The position numbers and the translations under genes are program-made. This document shows positions 1 to 8,242 of a stretch of DNA of 43,466 bases, one piece after another. The stretch comes from Roseiflexus sp. (GTDB lineage Bacteria > Chloroflexota > Chloroflexia > Chloroflexales > Roseiflexaceae). The first letter of the stretch is position 1, and each line of letters opens with the position of its first letter. The notes beneath the pieces were generated by a model. The model saw nothing but the letters and a program-made list of their open reading frames with translations, was not told the DNA's origin and made no database searches. Location of the stretch: contig JANXAL010000050.1 in the NCBI GenBank assembly GCA_025062325.1, forward strand, positions 1-43,466, given 5' to 3'.

Positions 1-1
1 C

Positions 2-190
2 TGGATCAAACTGGCGTATGGCGCCGCCATCGCCGACCGCCCCCTGCTTCTGCTGGCAGTGCTGTTGATTGTGCTGGGGGTGCAGTTTATCAGCCTGGGG
101 TTGATCGGCGAACTGGTGGTGCGCACCTATTACGAGGCGCAAGCCAAACCGATCTATGTTGTGCGCGAAGAGATCAACGGCGATGCGTAG
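2..190 (+). CDS. C-terminal end of a membrane-anchored family 2 glycosyltransferase (partial)
   Basis: The frame is open from the left edge to a TAG at 188-190, so only the last 62 residues are present. They contain one strongly hydrophobic segment rich in Leu and Val, followed by an LGLIGELVVRTYYEAQAKP-type tail. That tail is characteristic of the C-terminal membrane anchor of DPM1/GtrB/ArnC-like GT2 enzymes, which move a sugar from a nucleotide donor to polyprenyl phosphate. The catalytic domain lies outside the window. Its stop overlaps the ATG of the next gene, which suggests translational coupling. A polyprenyl-phosphate sugar made by this enzyme would be a natural donor for the GT87-type proteins downstream; that link is inference. 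Confidence 0.8.
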   Translation, partial: WIKLAYGAAIADRPLLLLAVLLIVLGVQFISLGLIGELVVRTYYEAQAKPIYVVREEINGDA

Positions 191-1256
191 CGTCCTGTCA
201 ATTCGCCTCGTTCTGGTGCGCTGGCAATTGTGGGCGCTGATTGCTGCCGGCGCCTGTCTCACCTCAGTTATTCACCACGCGTATGCTACAGTGTACACCG
301 AACCCGACCTCCAGGTCTGGTGGATGGCGGCTCGTCTCTGGCTGGCAGGCGTCGACCCCTATGGACCAACCGGTGATCGGCTGCTGGGAACTGGCTCTGG
401 CTTTGCGTATCCCTTTCCAGCGGTGCTGATCTGCCTCCCGCTCGCGCCGCTGTCGCTTGCGTGGGCATCGACCGTGTGGGCGCTGATGAGCCCGGCAATT
501 GCGGGCGTTCTGCCAATAGCGCTGCACAACCGTCTCAATCCCCGGATCGTCGCACCGATGCTGGCGTATTTTCCGCTCTGGGCGTCGCTGGAGGAAGGAC
601 AATGGGGACCGATGCTGCTCCTGTGGACCATACTTAGCCTTTACTGGCTGCGCAAGGAGCGCTGGTTGCTCTCCGGTGCGGCTGCGGCTCTGACGCTACT
701 CAAACCGAATGTGGGCATTGCGCTCCTGGCGGGAATTGCAGCGTATGCGCTGTGTATCAACGTTCCCCGTCGCTGGTGGATGGGTCTGGCGTTTGGATTG
801 CTGATCTTCTGGATGGGGACGCAGGCGCTGGCGCCCGGCTGGCCGCTTGCGTGGCTGGAACAACTGCGCGCCTATGACGCTGAAGATCAGAATCGGATCG
901 ATGCGGTGTCGGTTGTGGGAGCGCTGGCTGGCGCGCTAACGCTGACGTGCGCATTTTTTGCGTGGCGTCGACGCGATGCGCTGCTCCTGCTTGCCGGGGT
1001 CGTCACTGTAGCGATGCTGATTCTGCCGACGCGCAGCTTTTACAACCACGTTGCGCTGCTCCTGCCAATTGCGTTGCTGCCGCCGCACATTGCAACGCTG
1101 GTTGCGCTGCTGGGTTGGAGCGTTCTGGTATTGCCGCCTATCAGTACAGACATTGTGTTGGCTCGCTCACTCGCCTTCTACCTGCCACTGTCGATAGGTC
1201 TGACAGGGGCAATGTGGCAGACCCGCGCACAGGAGAAAAACGTAGCGGCACGCTGA
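183..1256 (+). CDS. GT87-type (DUF2029) multi-pass glycosyltransferase
   Basis: This 357-residue protein is almost entirely hydrophobic helices. Near the N-terminus it has the segment PDLQVWWMAARLWLAGVDPY, the usual first-loop signature of GT87/DUF2029 polyprenol-phosphate-sugar-dependent mannosyltransferases (acidic residue after TM1, then WxxA and DPY). Members work in the membrane and transfer a sugar from polyprenyl phosphate to an extracytoplasmic acceptor. I chose the ATG at 183 because it overlaps the stop of the preceding GT2; an in-frame ATG at 156 is also possible. Acceptor and sugar are unknown. Two more GT87-type proteins occur in the window (5154-6266 and 10455-11591). Confidence 0.8.
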   Translation: MRSVLSIRLVLVRWQLWALIAAGACLTSVIHHAYATVYTEPDLQVWWMAARLWLAGVDPYGPTGDRLLGTGSGFAYPFPAVLICLPLAPLSLAWASTVWALMSPAIAGVLPIALHNRLNPRIVAPMLAYFPLWASLEEGQWGPMLLLWTILSLYWLRKERWLLSGAAAALTLLKPNVGIALLAGIAAYALCINVPRRWWMGLAFGLLIFWMGTQALAPGWPLAWLEQLRAYDAEDQNRIDAVSVVGALAGALTLTCAFFAWRRRDALLLLAGVVTVAMLILPTRSFYNHVALLLPIALLPPHIATLVALLGWSVLVLPPISTDIVLARSLAFYLPLSIGLTGAMWQTRAQEKNVAAR

Positions 1257-1307
1257 GCCTGTCAAAGTACGTTATCAGCAGATCCGTGCACAAGAAGAGG
1301 GTGCATC

Positions 1308-2423
1308 ATGCGCATCCTGATGCTCAACTACGAGTACCCGCCCCTCGGCGGCGGCGCGAGCCCGGTGACGCGCGCGTTGTGTGAGCATCTCGCCGCAGCC
1401 GGGCACGAGGTCGATGTCGTCACGATGGGATATCAGCGCCTGCCACGGATCGAGATGGCTGGCAGGGTGCGCGTCATTCGCATCCCGGCGCTGCGACGCT
1501 CGATGGTGCGCGCCGAAACCCCCGAACTGCTGAGTTACGTGCTCTCGGCGCTGCCGCCGACGCTGGCGCTGACGCGACGCTGGCGCTATGGCGTGGTGCA
1601 TGCGCATTTCATCGTGCCGACCGGCGTCCTTGCGGCCGCCGTGCGCCGCATCAGCGGATTGCCGCTGGTGGTCACGGCGCATGGGTCGGACGTGCCGGGG
1701 TACAATCCGGATCGTTTCACACGCGGGCACCGATGGATTGCCCCTGTCTGGCGTATGGTGGCGCGCAGCGCCAACGTGATCGTGTCACCATCGCACTATC
1801 TGCGTACCCTCATACAGCGCGCCTGTGATCTGCCAGTCGAGGTGATCCCCTATGGCTTCGATCCGCCGCCACGACGCCACGGCGAGCGGAAGCGGCGCAT
1901 TCTCTTCGTCAGCCGGTTGTTTCCCCGCAAAGGCGCGCACTATTTGCTCGAAGCACTGGCAGAGTTGCCGCTCGCTGGGTGGGAGGTCACAATTGCGGGA
2001 GATGGACCAATGCTGGAGGAGTTGAAGGCGCAGGCGAAGCGTCTGGGTGTGCCGGTCGACTGGCGCGGGTTCATCAAGGGCGAGCCGCTCGAAGAATTGT
2101 ATGCTAGCAGCGCTATCTTTGTCTTCCCATCGACGAACGACAACTTCCCGGTGGTGCTGCTCGAGGCGCTGGCGGGCGGGTGCGCCGTTATTGCCACGAA
2201 TGTGAGCGGCATGCCGGAAGTGGTGGGGGATGCGGGCATCCTGGTTCCGCCGCAGGACGTGCCCGCGCTACGTGCCGCAATCCGTCGGTTGATGCATGAT
2301 GACGACCTGCGCGCCGATCTGAGCGTGCGGGCGCGCGCCCGAATCACTCATTTTGCCTGGGATAATGTGATACGGCGGTATCTGGAAGTTTATCGGCGGG
2401 CGGGAGGCGATGGAAGCGTTTGA
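1308..2423 (+). CDS. Family 4 glycosyltransferase (GT-B fold)
   Basis: A 371-residue cytoplasmic or membrane-associated glycosyltransferase. The N-terminal half opens with MRILMLNYEYPPLGGGASP, the typical Gly-rich first loop of GT4 enzymes, followed by an HAHFIVPTG segment and VTAHGSDVPG. The C-terminal half has the nucleotide-sugar domain with LFVSRLFPRKGAHYLLEAL and the donor-site segment NFPVVLLEALAGG. The first Glu of the classical E-x7-E motif is replaced by Asp here (D-x7-E), a conservative change. The gene sits 51 bases after the GT87 gene and overlaps the next gene by 14 bases. Substrate cannot be read from sequence. Confidence 0.9.
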   Translation: MRILMLNYEYPPLGGGASPVTRALCEHLAAAGHEVDVVTMGYQRLPRIEMAGRVRVIRIPALRRSMVRAETPELLSYVLSALPPTLALTRRWRYGVVHAHFIVPTGVLAAAVRRISGLPLVVTAHGSDVPGYNPDRFTRGHRWIAPVWRMVARSANVIVSPSHYLRTLIQRACDLPVEVIPYGFDPPPRRHGERKRRILFVSRLFPRKGAHYLLEALAELPLAGWEVTIAGDGPMLEELKAQAKRLGVPVDWRGFIKGEPLEELYASSAIFVFPSTNDNFPVVLLEALAGGCAVIATNVSGMPEVVGDAGILVPPQDVPALRAAIRRLMHDDDLRADLSVRARARITHFAWDNVIRRYLEVYRRAGGDGSV

Positions 2424-3486
2424 TCCCGGAGTCACGATTGTGCTGATCACCTACAATTCCGCAGCATACATTCAGGAATGTTTGCACTCAGTTCGTGCTG
2501 CTGCGCCTGGTGTTCGTGCGCTGATCGTGGACAACGCTTCAAATGATGGCACGGTTGAGATGGTGCGGCGCCATTTTCCTGAATATACGCTGATTGCCCT
2601 GCCCCAGAACATCGGGCACAGCGCTGCGTGCAATCTGGCGCTTCAGCGTGCCGAAACCACGTGGGTGCTGTTTCTCGATCACGATACAATTGTGTCTGAC
2701 AACTGGCTGCCGCCGCTTCTTGCGACTGCAGCAGCGATGTGGCCTGCAGTTGGCATGGTCGGCTCACGTGCTGTATTGGTTGATCAGGAACGTATCCACC
2801 ACGATGGCGGGTATGCCCACTATGTCGGGCATATGACTCTGCGCAACGGTTTTGCGCCTCTGGCAGACATTCCCTGCGATACCACGCCGGTCGAAGTGGG
2901 AGCGCAGGCGAGCACATCACTCCTGGTGCATCGAGAACGTGCACTCGCAGTGGGCGGATTCGATCCGCGCTTTTTCATCTACCTGAATGACTTTGATCTG
3001 TCTCTGCGCATGCGGTTGCGCGGCTGGCGATGCTATGTCGCGCCGCAGTCCGTGGTCTATCACCGGCAGGGCAACCCGGAGACAAGCTGGCGCGGGAGCG
3101 GCGGTTACCCGGAGCGGCGAGCGTATCTGATCTATCGCAACCGCTGGATGCTGATCGCCAGGATCTATGCGCCCCGAACGCTGCTCGTATGTCTGCCTGC
3201 GCTAGCAATCTATGAAGTAGTGATTGCGGCGGCGGCGCTGCGTAAAGGATGGATGCACGCCTACTGGCGCGCGCTCCGTGATGTGGTGCGTCTCTGGCCC
3301 ACGCTCCGCTTCCACCGCAGTCGCATCCAGTCGTCGCGGCGGATTTCTGATCGCGAATTGCTCTCGGCATATGGTTTTTCGTATGTCCCCGGGTTACTCC
3401 AACATCCAGCAGAGCGTTTGATGCAGCAGGCGCTGGAGCGAGCGCTTGCTGCATACTGGCGTCTGGTTTGCCCACTCCTGGAGTGA
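2410..3486 (+). CDS. Family 2 glycosyltransferase, rhamnosyltransferase-like
   Basis: This 358-residue protein begins with a GT-A nucleotide-binding start (VTIVLITYNSAAYIQECL, then IVDNASNDGT). It has a DHD metal-binding triad in FLDHDTIVSDNW and the later DFDLSLRMRLRGWRC segment, the ED/DxxxxxR-type acceptor-side motif of WbbL/RfbF-like enzymes. A hydrophobic stretch near residues 250-275 suggests membrane association. The start overlaps the end of the GT4 gene by 14 bases, and its stop lies two bases before the ATG of the methyltransferase. The rhamnose assignment rests only on family resemblance; RmlA later in the window shows that dTDP-sugars are made. Confidence 0.85.
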   Translation: MEAFDPGVTIVLITYNSAAYIQECLHSVRAAAPGVRALIVDNASNDGTVEMVRRHFPEYTLIALPQNIGHSAACNLALQRAETTWVLFLDHDTIVSDNWLPPLLATAAAMWPAVGMVGSRAVLVDQERIHHDGGYAHYVGHMTLRNGFAPLADIPCDTTPVEVGAQASTSLLVHRERALAVGGFDPRFFIYLNDFDLSLRMRLRGWRCYVAPQSVVYHRQGNPETSWRGSGGYPERRAYLIYRNRWMLIARIYAPRTLLVCLPALAIYEVVIAAAALRKGWMHAYWRALRDVVRLWPTLRFHRSRIQSSRRISDRELLSAYGFSYVPGLLQHPAERLMQQALERALAAYWRLVCPLLE

Positions 3487-3488
3487 AT

Positions 3489-4193
3489 ATGCCATTCTAT
3501 GACCATTATGGCGACCGGTCGGCGACCTCAGTGGGAATGGGATGGGTGCGCGCACAGACGCGCTGTGTGCTCGACCGCCTGATGCGCGCATTGCCCTCTG
3601 CCTCGTCGCTGCTTGAGATTGGACCGGGGAGAGGCGCGTTCGCAGATGCATGTCGCCAGAAACATTTGCAATATTGTGCCCTCGACATCAACGCCCGCCT
3701 GCTGAGGGACCTGTCGAAGCGCGGTCACAGCGTCGTGCAGGCTCGAGCCACACACATCCCATGCGCTGGTGAGACGTTTGATATCGTCTTTGCATCGCAC
3801 GTGGTCGAACACAGCCCTGGCTATAGCGAGGCGCTCATGTTTCTGGAAGGGATGTGCCGGGTGGCGAAACGCGGCGGTCTGGTCGCAATTGTCGCGCCGG
3901 ATTACCTTGCGTTGCGCGAAGATTTCTGGAATTGCGACTATAGCCACAGCTTTGTCACGACTCAACGCCGGTTGCGCCAGATGTATTACGATGCCGGGCT
4001 GGCGATTATCGACGAGCTTAGCCTGTATGGTCCGCTTACTGGTCTCGGGGGATGGGTTGCCGGACAGACGCTCGGGGGGCGCGTGCTGGGACAGGTTGCC
4101 CGGATGATGCCGGGAACGGTGGGAGAGAAACTCTACAAGCTGCGGCTGACGTTTGCACGCGCCATTCTGATGATCGGTCGACCATCACAATGA
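3489..4193 (+). CDS. Class I SAM-dependent methyltransferase
   Basis: A 234-residue Methyltransf_11-like enzyme. Motif I is LLEIGPGRGAFADAC, followed by a short acidic segment (ALDIN) and the post-motif FDIVFASHVVEH with an HVVEH box typical of this family. I chose the ATG at 3489, preceded by GGAG at 3480-3483, over an in-frame TTG at 3468. The stop overlaps the next ATG (ATGA). Its position inside a glycosyltransferase operon suggests methylation of a glycan or lipid-linked sugar, but the acceptor is unknown. Confidence 0.85.
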   Translation: MPFYDHYGDRSATSVGMGWVRAQTRCVLDRLMRALPSASSLLEIGPGRGAFADACRQKHLQYCALDINARLLRDLSKRGHSVVQARATHIPCAGETFDIVFASHVVEHSPGYSEALMFLEGMCRVAKRGGLVAIVAPDYLALREDFWNCDYSHSFVTTQRRLRQMYYDAGLAIIDELSLYGPLTGLGGWVAGQTLGGRVLGQVARMMPGTVGEKLYKLRLTFARAILMIGRPSQ

Positions 4194-5167
4194 AACGCTG
4201 GTTGCACTGGGTTCGTCTGAGTTTGGGCATCACCCTGGTTGCGCTCCTTGTGACTCACTTCGCCGGAATGCACGCAACCTGGAACGCTGTTCTGAGTGCC
4301 CATCCGCTGCCGCTGGCGGGGTGCGTGGCAATCTACTTTATCGGCGTGGTGTTGAGTTGTCTAAAGTGGCAGTGGCTGCTGCGCGCTCAAGGCATTCAAG
4401 CGTCGCTGACCCGCCTGGTGCAGTGGTATTTGATGGGGACGCTGGCAGGCACGCTTTTGCCTTCCGATATCGGCGGCGATCTGGGGCGCGGGTATGCTGC
4501 TGCGCGTGAGATGGGCAATGGCGCGGCTGTGTGGTCGAGCATCCTTATGGAACGGTTCACCGGGTTGATAGCATTGGCGGTGTTGGCAGCGCTGGCGCTT
4601 GCGCTCATGCCCGGTGTGCTGGACGCGCCAGCCTGGTTGCCGTTGGGGGCAGGTATTGGGGTCGCGCTCTCGGTCGTCGGGTTTGCTGTCATGCTCGGCT
4701 TCTCGCCTGTTCGCCTGGAACGTTTGCCGCATTGGCTATCCCATATCATCCTTCAATTCCAGGAAGTCGCTGCCCGTTACCGCAACAATGCCGGAACGAT
4801 CCTGGCATGTCTGGGACTATCAGTGGTGTTTCATCTAGGGAATGCGCTGAGTTTCTGGTGGCTGGCGCTGGCAATTCAACCGGATGCACCAGCGGCGACG
4901 ATGATTCTCTGGCCGCTCGCCGGATTGTTCGGAGTACTCCCGCTTACCCCTGGCGGTCTTGGGGTGCGTGAGGGGATCTCGGCAGCACTGCTGATGCACG
5001 CCGATCTTTCATCGGATCAGGCAGTGGCGGCGGCGCTGATTGGCCGGATGCTCCTCTTGCTGTGCAGTCTTGCGGGATTGCCGACGCTGATAGCAACCTT
5101 GTCTCATGTCCACGAACGAGCGTCAACTGCCAGTGAGAAAGAAATCCCCAACGATGTTCGAATTTAA
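4190..5167 (+). CDS. YbhN/UPF0104-type integral membrane protein (LPG synthase TM-region family)
   Basis: The 325-residue product is a multi-pass membrane protein of the lysylphosphatidylglycerol synthase transmembrane-region family (AglD/YbhN-like). Visible family marks are LPSDIGGDLGRGYAA near residue 90, the ILMERFTGLIAL helix, and the C-terminal LTPGGLGVREG loop. Members lacking the GNAT-like catalytic domain, as here, are often found with glycosyltransferases and are thought to act in lipid or glycan handling. The start at 4190 overlaps the upstream stop as ATGA; a longer reading from 4052 would run through the methyltransferase gene and is unlikely. The exact role is unknown. Confidence 0.85.
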   Translation: MKRWLHWVRLSLGITLVALLVTHFAGMHATWNAVLSAHPLPLAGCVAIYFIGVVLSCLKWQWLLRAQGIQASLTRLVQWYLMGTLAGTLLPSDIGGDLGRGYAAAREMGNGAAVWSSILMERFTGLIALAVLAALALALMPGVLDAPAWLPLGAGIGVALSVVGFAVMLGFSPVRLERLPHWLSHIILQFQEVAARYRNNAGTILACLGLSVVFHLGNALSFWWLALAIQPDAPAATMILWPLAGLFGVLPLTPGGLGVREGISAALLMHADLSSDQAVAAALIGRMLLLLCSLAGLPTLIATLSHVHERASTASEKEIPNDVRI

Positions 5168-6266
5168 GCGTCTCAACCCGGAACAGCGCCTGATAGTCCT
5201 CGCAGTGGGCTTCCTTGTCGCAACGCTCATCGTGATTAGCCAGGAAAGCGGCGCCGACTTCGCGCAGGATTATGCTGCAGCATGGGCCTGTTGGCATGGC
5301 ATAGACCCCGGTACGCCGACATTTCTGATCTTCGAGGCCTGCTGCCCGCAGGATAACGTCACCGGCGCGTATCAGACCGCCCATCCGCCCTTTGCAACCC
5401 TGCTCGCGCTTCCGTTTGGTCTCCTCCCGTTCAAAGCGGCGCGCGCGATCTGGTTGATGATTGGTTGCATCGCGGTAGTGCTCGCGTGGCGCTGTGCTCA
5501 GGTTGATCGTGCGCTGGCTGCAGCCACAGCCGCAATGTGGGTGATAGGTCTATCGCTGGGCGCTTTTGAGCCGCTTGTTTTTCTGGCGCTGGCTGCAGCG
5601 CTCCGCCTCCGATCATCTCGCCCGGAGCAGTCCGCGATCCTCATAGGACTGGCAGCCGCAATCAAGGTCTATCCGGGAGTATTGCTGCTTGCGCTGTTTA
5701 TTGGTCGTCGCTGGAAGGAAGGGCTGCTGGGAGTCGCCGCGGCAATTGGCGCAACGCTGGTCGCTGACAGGATTATCGGGGGATCAGCGCTTGCTGACTG
5801 GATCGCGTACATTCCCTGGAATGTTGAGCGCTATATTGATACTGCCGGAAACGCATCACTTGTTCGGTTGGGGCGTCTGGCGTTTCCTGACATTCCGACA
5901 TCGCTGGCATCGATCGTGATCGTAATAGCATTGACGTTGCCAGTGACGCTGTATCTCTACCGTAGCGCAGACTGGCGTGCGCTGCTGCCGGTGATGACGC
6001 TCGGCAGCCCGCTTGTCGGACCGCACTACATCGCGCTGGTCGGTCTGGCGCATCCAAATCGTGTTGCTGCGTTCTGTCTCGGCATCGGCGGCGGCATATC
6101 GCTGCTTGCTCGCACTGGTCTGTTTCCCCTTTCGTATGAAACTGAAGCGCTCGTCGTCGCACCAGCGCTTGCGGGACTCTGCATCATCTGGCTGGATGCC
6201 GTCCGGCGCACGATCGCGCAGCATCGTTCAACTGCTCAGGAGAAGAGCGCTTTGCATGTCCACTAA
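5154..6266 (+). CDS. Second GT87-type (DUF2029) multi-pass membrane protein
   Basis: About 370 residues with roughly ten hydrophobic segments. After the first helix comes the acidic DFAQDYAAAWACW loop; an HPPFATLLALPFGLLP motif and the segment GLAAAIKVYPGVLLLAL follow. All are shared with the GT87-type protein at 10455-11591, so the two are paralogues. The start could be 5154, preceded by a GAGAAAGAA stretch, or 5106, which would overlap the upstream gene by 62 bases; I prefer 5154. It probably transfers a sugar from a polyprenyl-phosphate donor outside the membrane, inferred from the family. Confidence 0.75.
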   Translation: MFEFKRLNPEQRLIVLAVGFLVATLIVISQESGADFAQDYAAAWACWHGIDPGTPTFLIFEACCPQDNVTGAYQTAHPPFATLLALPFGLLPFKAARAIWLMIGCIAVVLAWRCAQVDRALAAATAAMWVIGLSLGAFEPLVFLALAAALRLRSSRPEQSAILIGLAAAIKVYPGVLLLALFIGRRWKEGLLGVAAAIGATLVADRIIGGSALADWIAYIPWNVERYIDTAGNASLVRLGRLAFPDIPTSLASIVIVIALTLPVTLYLYRSADWRALLPVMTLGSPLVGPHYIALVGLAHPNRVAAFCLGIGGGISLLARTGLFPLSYETEALVVAPALAGLCIIWLDAVRRTIAQHRSTAQEKSALHVH

Positions 6267-8235
6267 ACGTCATCCGTCCCTTCGCGATCCCTTCCTCTGG
6301 ACCGCCATTCTGTTGATCGGCGGCATGCTCGGCTGGTTGAGCGTTGCGCGCTACGAGGGCTTCAACGCTGGCATGTACGACCTGGGCAACATGGCGCAGG
6401 CGATCTGGAGCGGCGCGCGCGGTGAGCCGCTGCTCTACTCCCGTCCCGAGGGGGTGCGTGCATCACGCCTGGCCGGACATGTCGAGATCGGATACTTTCT
6501 GTTTGCACTGCTCTATGCACTCTGGCCCGATCCGCGTCTGCTGCTGATAGCCCAGGCGACGCTCTTCGCGCTCGGCGCCATCCCGGTGTACCGCATCGCC
6601 TGGCGACGCATCGATATGCTGCACGGCGGGGATCGCGCCACTCCGTATGCGGCGCGCTGCCTGGCGCTTATCTATCTGCTCTACCCAACAGCGCAGACTG
6701 GCGTGCTCTTCGATTTTCACGCCGATACGGTCGCTGCGCCGCTGATCCTGTTTGCGCTCGATGCGCTCGATGCGCGCGCCTGGCGATGGTTCACGCTCTG
6801 GACGGCGCTGACGCTCAGTATGAAGTTCTATGTCGCGGCGCTGGTTGTGGGTGTCGGGATGGTGATGCTGGTGTGGGAGGGGCAGCGCCGCGCCGGGATG
6901 CTGACAGCGCTTGCAGGCGGAGTCTACGGCGTCCTGGCGTTCTTCGTCGTCCGACCGCTGTTCGCAGCGCCGTCGGCTGGCGGCGCTGCTGAGATCACCG
7001 GAAACTATCTGGCGTACTATTTTGGCGCGCTCCACGAGATTGCAGCGACCCTGCCTGACCGCCTGCTCAATGCAGTGGTCGTCTTTGGTCCGGCGCTGCT
7101 TGTCGCGTGGCGCGGCTGGCGCTGGTTGCTGCCGGGGTTGCCGCTGGCTGGCGCGATGCTCATCTCAACCGGTCCTGGCGGCGCATTTGACTACCGCTAC
7201 CACCACTATGCGCTGGTTGTGCCATTCATTCTGATGGCGACGATTGATGGCGCGGCGCGCATGAAGCGCACCATCGCAGCGCCATCCGGCGAACCACGAC
7301 GCCAGAGGCGATCCTGGCGCGGCGATCTTGGTTTTACCGTGGCTGTGACTGCGATCTTTAGCGCATTGCTGGTCAACACGCCGCTCAATCCGTTGTTCTG
7401 GATCGGTGCGCCCGGCTATGGCTTCGACCGGTCGATCTACGGCGTCACTCCGCGTGACGCGCGTCTGGCGGCGTTCCTGGCGACGCGCGTGCCTTCCGAT
7501 GCGCCCCTGGCGGCATCCACCTTCGTCGCCACGCACCTGGCGAACCGTGAAACCGTCTATCTGGTGCGCTATCCGTTCGAAGCGCGCCCTGAACGCCTGC
7601 CCGATCTGTTGCCACAGGTGCAGTACGCCTTGCCCGACGCCCTGTTCGACTGGTATCTGCAACTCGATGACGGGTACGGCGGCGGTCTCGATTATGACCG
7701 CGAGGCGATCGCGATCCTGCTGCGCGATCCATCGTTCGCGCTGGTGGATATGGATGATGGGTTACTGCTTTTCGAGCGGGGCGCCGATCCTGATCGCACA
7801 CTGATCAACCGGGTATCGTTGATCTCTGACGATGGCGCACCTGCGCTGCAGCAGTTTGGTCCGTTCGATCTGGTGCGCGCGAATATTGAGGTGATTGGCG
7901 AGCGACGATTGCGCGCTTCCTTCGTATGGCGGGTGCGCGAGGCGCTGCCGCCGGAAGCGCGGTACGTCGCCGTGAGTCGGCTGGAGGGTGTGCCGGGAGC
8001 GCGGTTCGTCCATCTCCCCGGCTATGCGCTGCGCCCGGCATGGGAGTGGCGGGCGGGCGATGTGGTCGAAGAGACCTTCGATGTGCTCGTGCCGCCTGAT
8101 ACTCCGCCGGGACGGTACGCCTGGCGTGTCGGATGGTACGACGTGCGTCACCCTAATGCGGCGCTGACCGATGAGCGCAGTCGGATGGAAGGAACTGTCG
8201 AATATCTGGTGACGACAGTTGATGTAGCGCCGTGA
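6256..8235 (+). CDS. DUF2079 family multi-pass membrane protein
   Basis: A 659-residue protein with an N-terminal membrane domain of about ten segments and a soluble C-terminal part (roughly residues 400-659). The loop after TM1, YDLGNMAQAIWSGARGEPLL, followed by a GHVEIGYFLFALLYALWPDP stretch, is the hallmark of DUF2079, a GT-C-like family of unknown substrate. The tail resembles the beta-rich extracytoplasmic domains seen in large GT-C proteins. The ATG at 6256 overlaps the preceding gene by 11 bases. It closes the glycan cluster; the next gene is convergent and begins only seven bases after this stop. Confidence 0.8.
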   Translation: MSTKRHPSLRDPFLWTAILLIGGMLGWLSVARYEGFNAGMYDLGNMAQAIWSGARGEPLLYSRPEGVRASRLAGHVEIGYFLFALLYALWPDPRLLLIAQATLFALGAIPVYRIAWRRIDMLHGGDRATPYAARCLALIYLLYPTAQTGVLFDFHADTVAAPLILFALDALDARAWRWFTLWTALTLSMKFYVAALVVGVGMVMLVWEGQRRAGMLTALAGGVYGVLAFFVVRPLFAAPSAGGAAEITGNYLAYYFGALHEIAATLPDRLLNAVVVFGPALLVAWRGWRWLLPGLPLAGAMLISTGPGGAFDYRYHHYALVVPFILMATIDGAARMKRTIAAPSGEPRRQRRSWRGDLGFTVAVTAIFSALLVNTPLNPLFWIGAPGYGFDRSIYGVTPRDARLAAFLATRVPSDAPLAASTFVATHLANRETVYLVRYPFEARPERLPDLLPQVQYALPDALFDWYLQLDDGYGGGLDYDREAIAILLRDPSFALVDMDDGLLLFERGADPDRTLINRVSLISDDGAPALQQFGPFDLVRANIEVIGERRLRASFVWRVREALPPEARYVAVSRLEGVPGARFVHLPGYALRPAWEWRAGDVVEETFDVLVPPDTPPGRYAWRVGWYDVRHPNAALTDERSRMEGTVEYLVTTVDVAP

Positions 8236-8242
8236 CCGGCGC

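Noticed and set aside
4052-4189. N-terminal extension of the YbhN-like protein
   Set aside because: It would run through the methyltransferase gene in another frame; the ATGA overlap at 4190 is the natural start.
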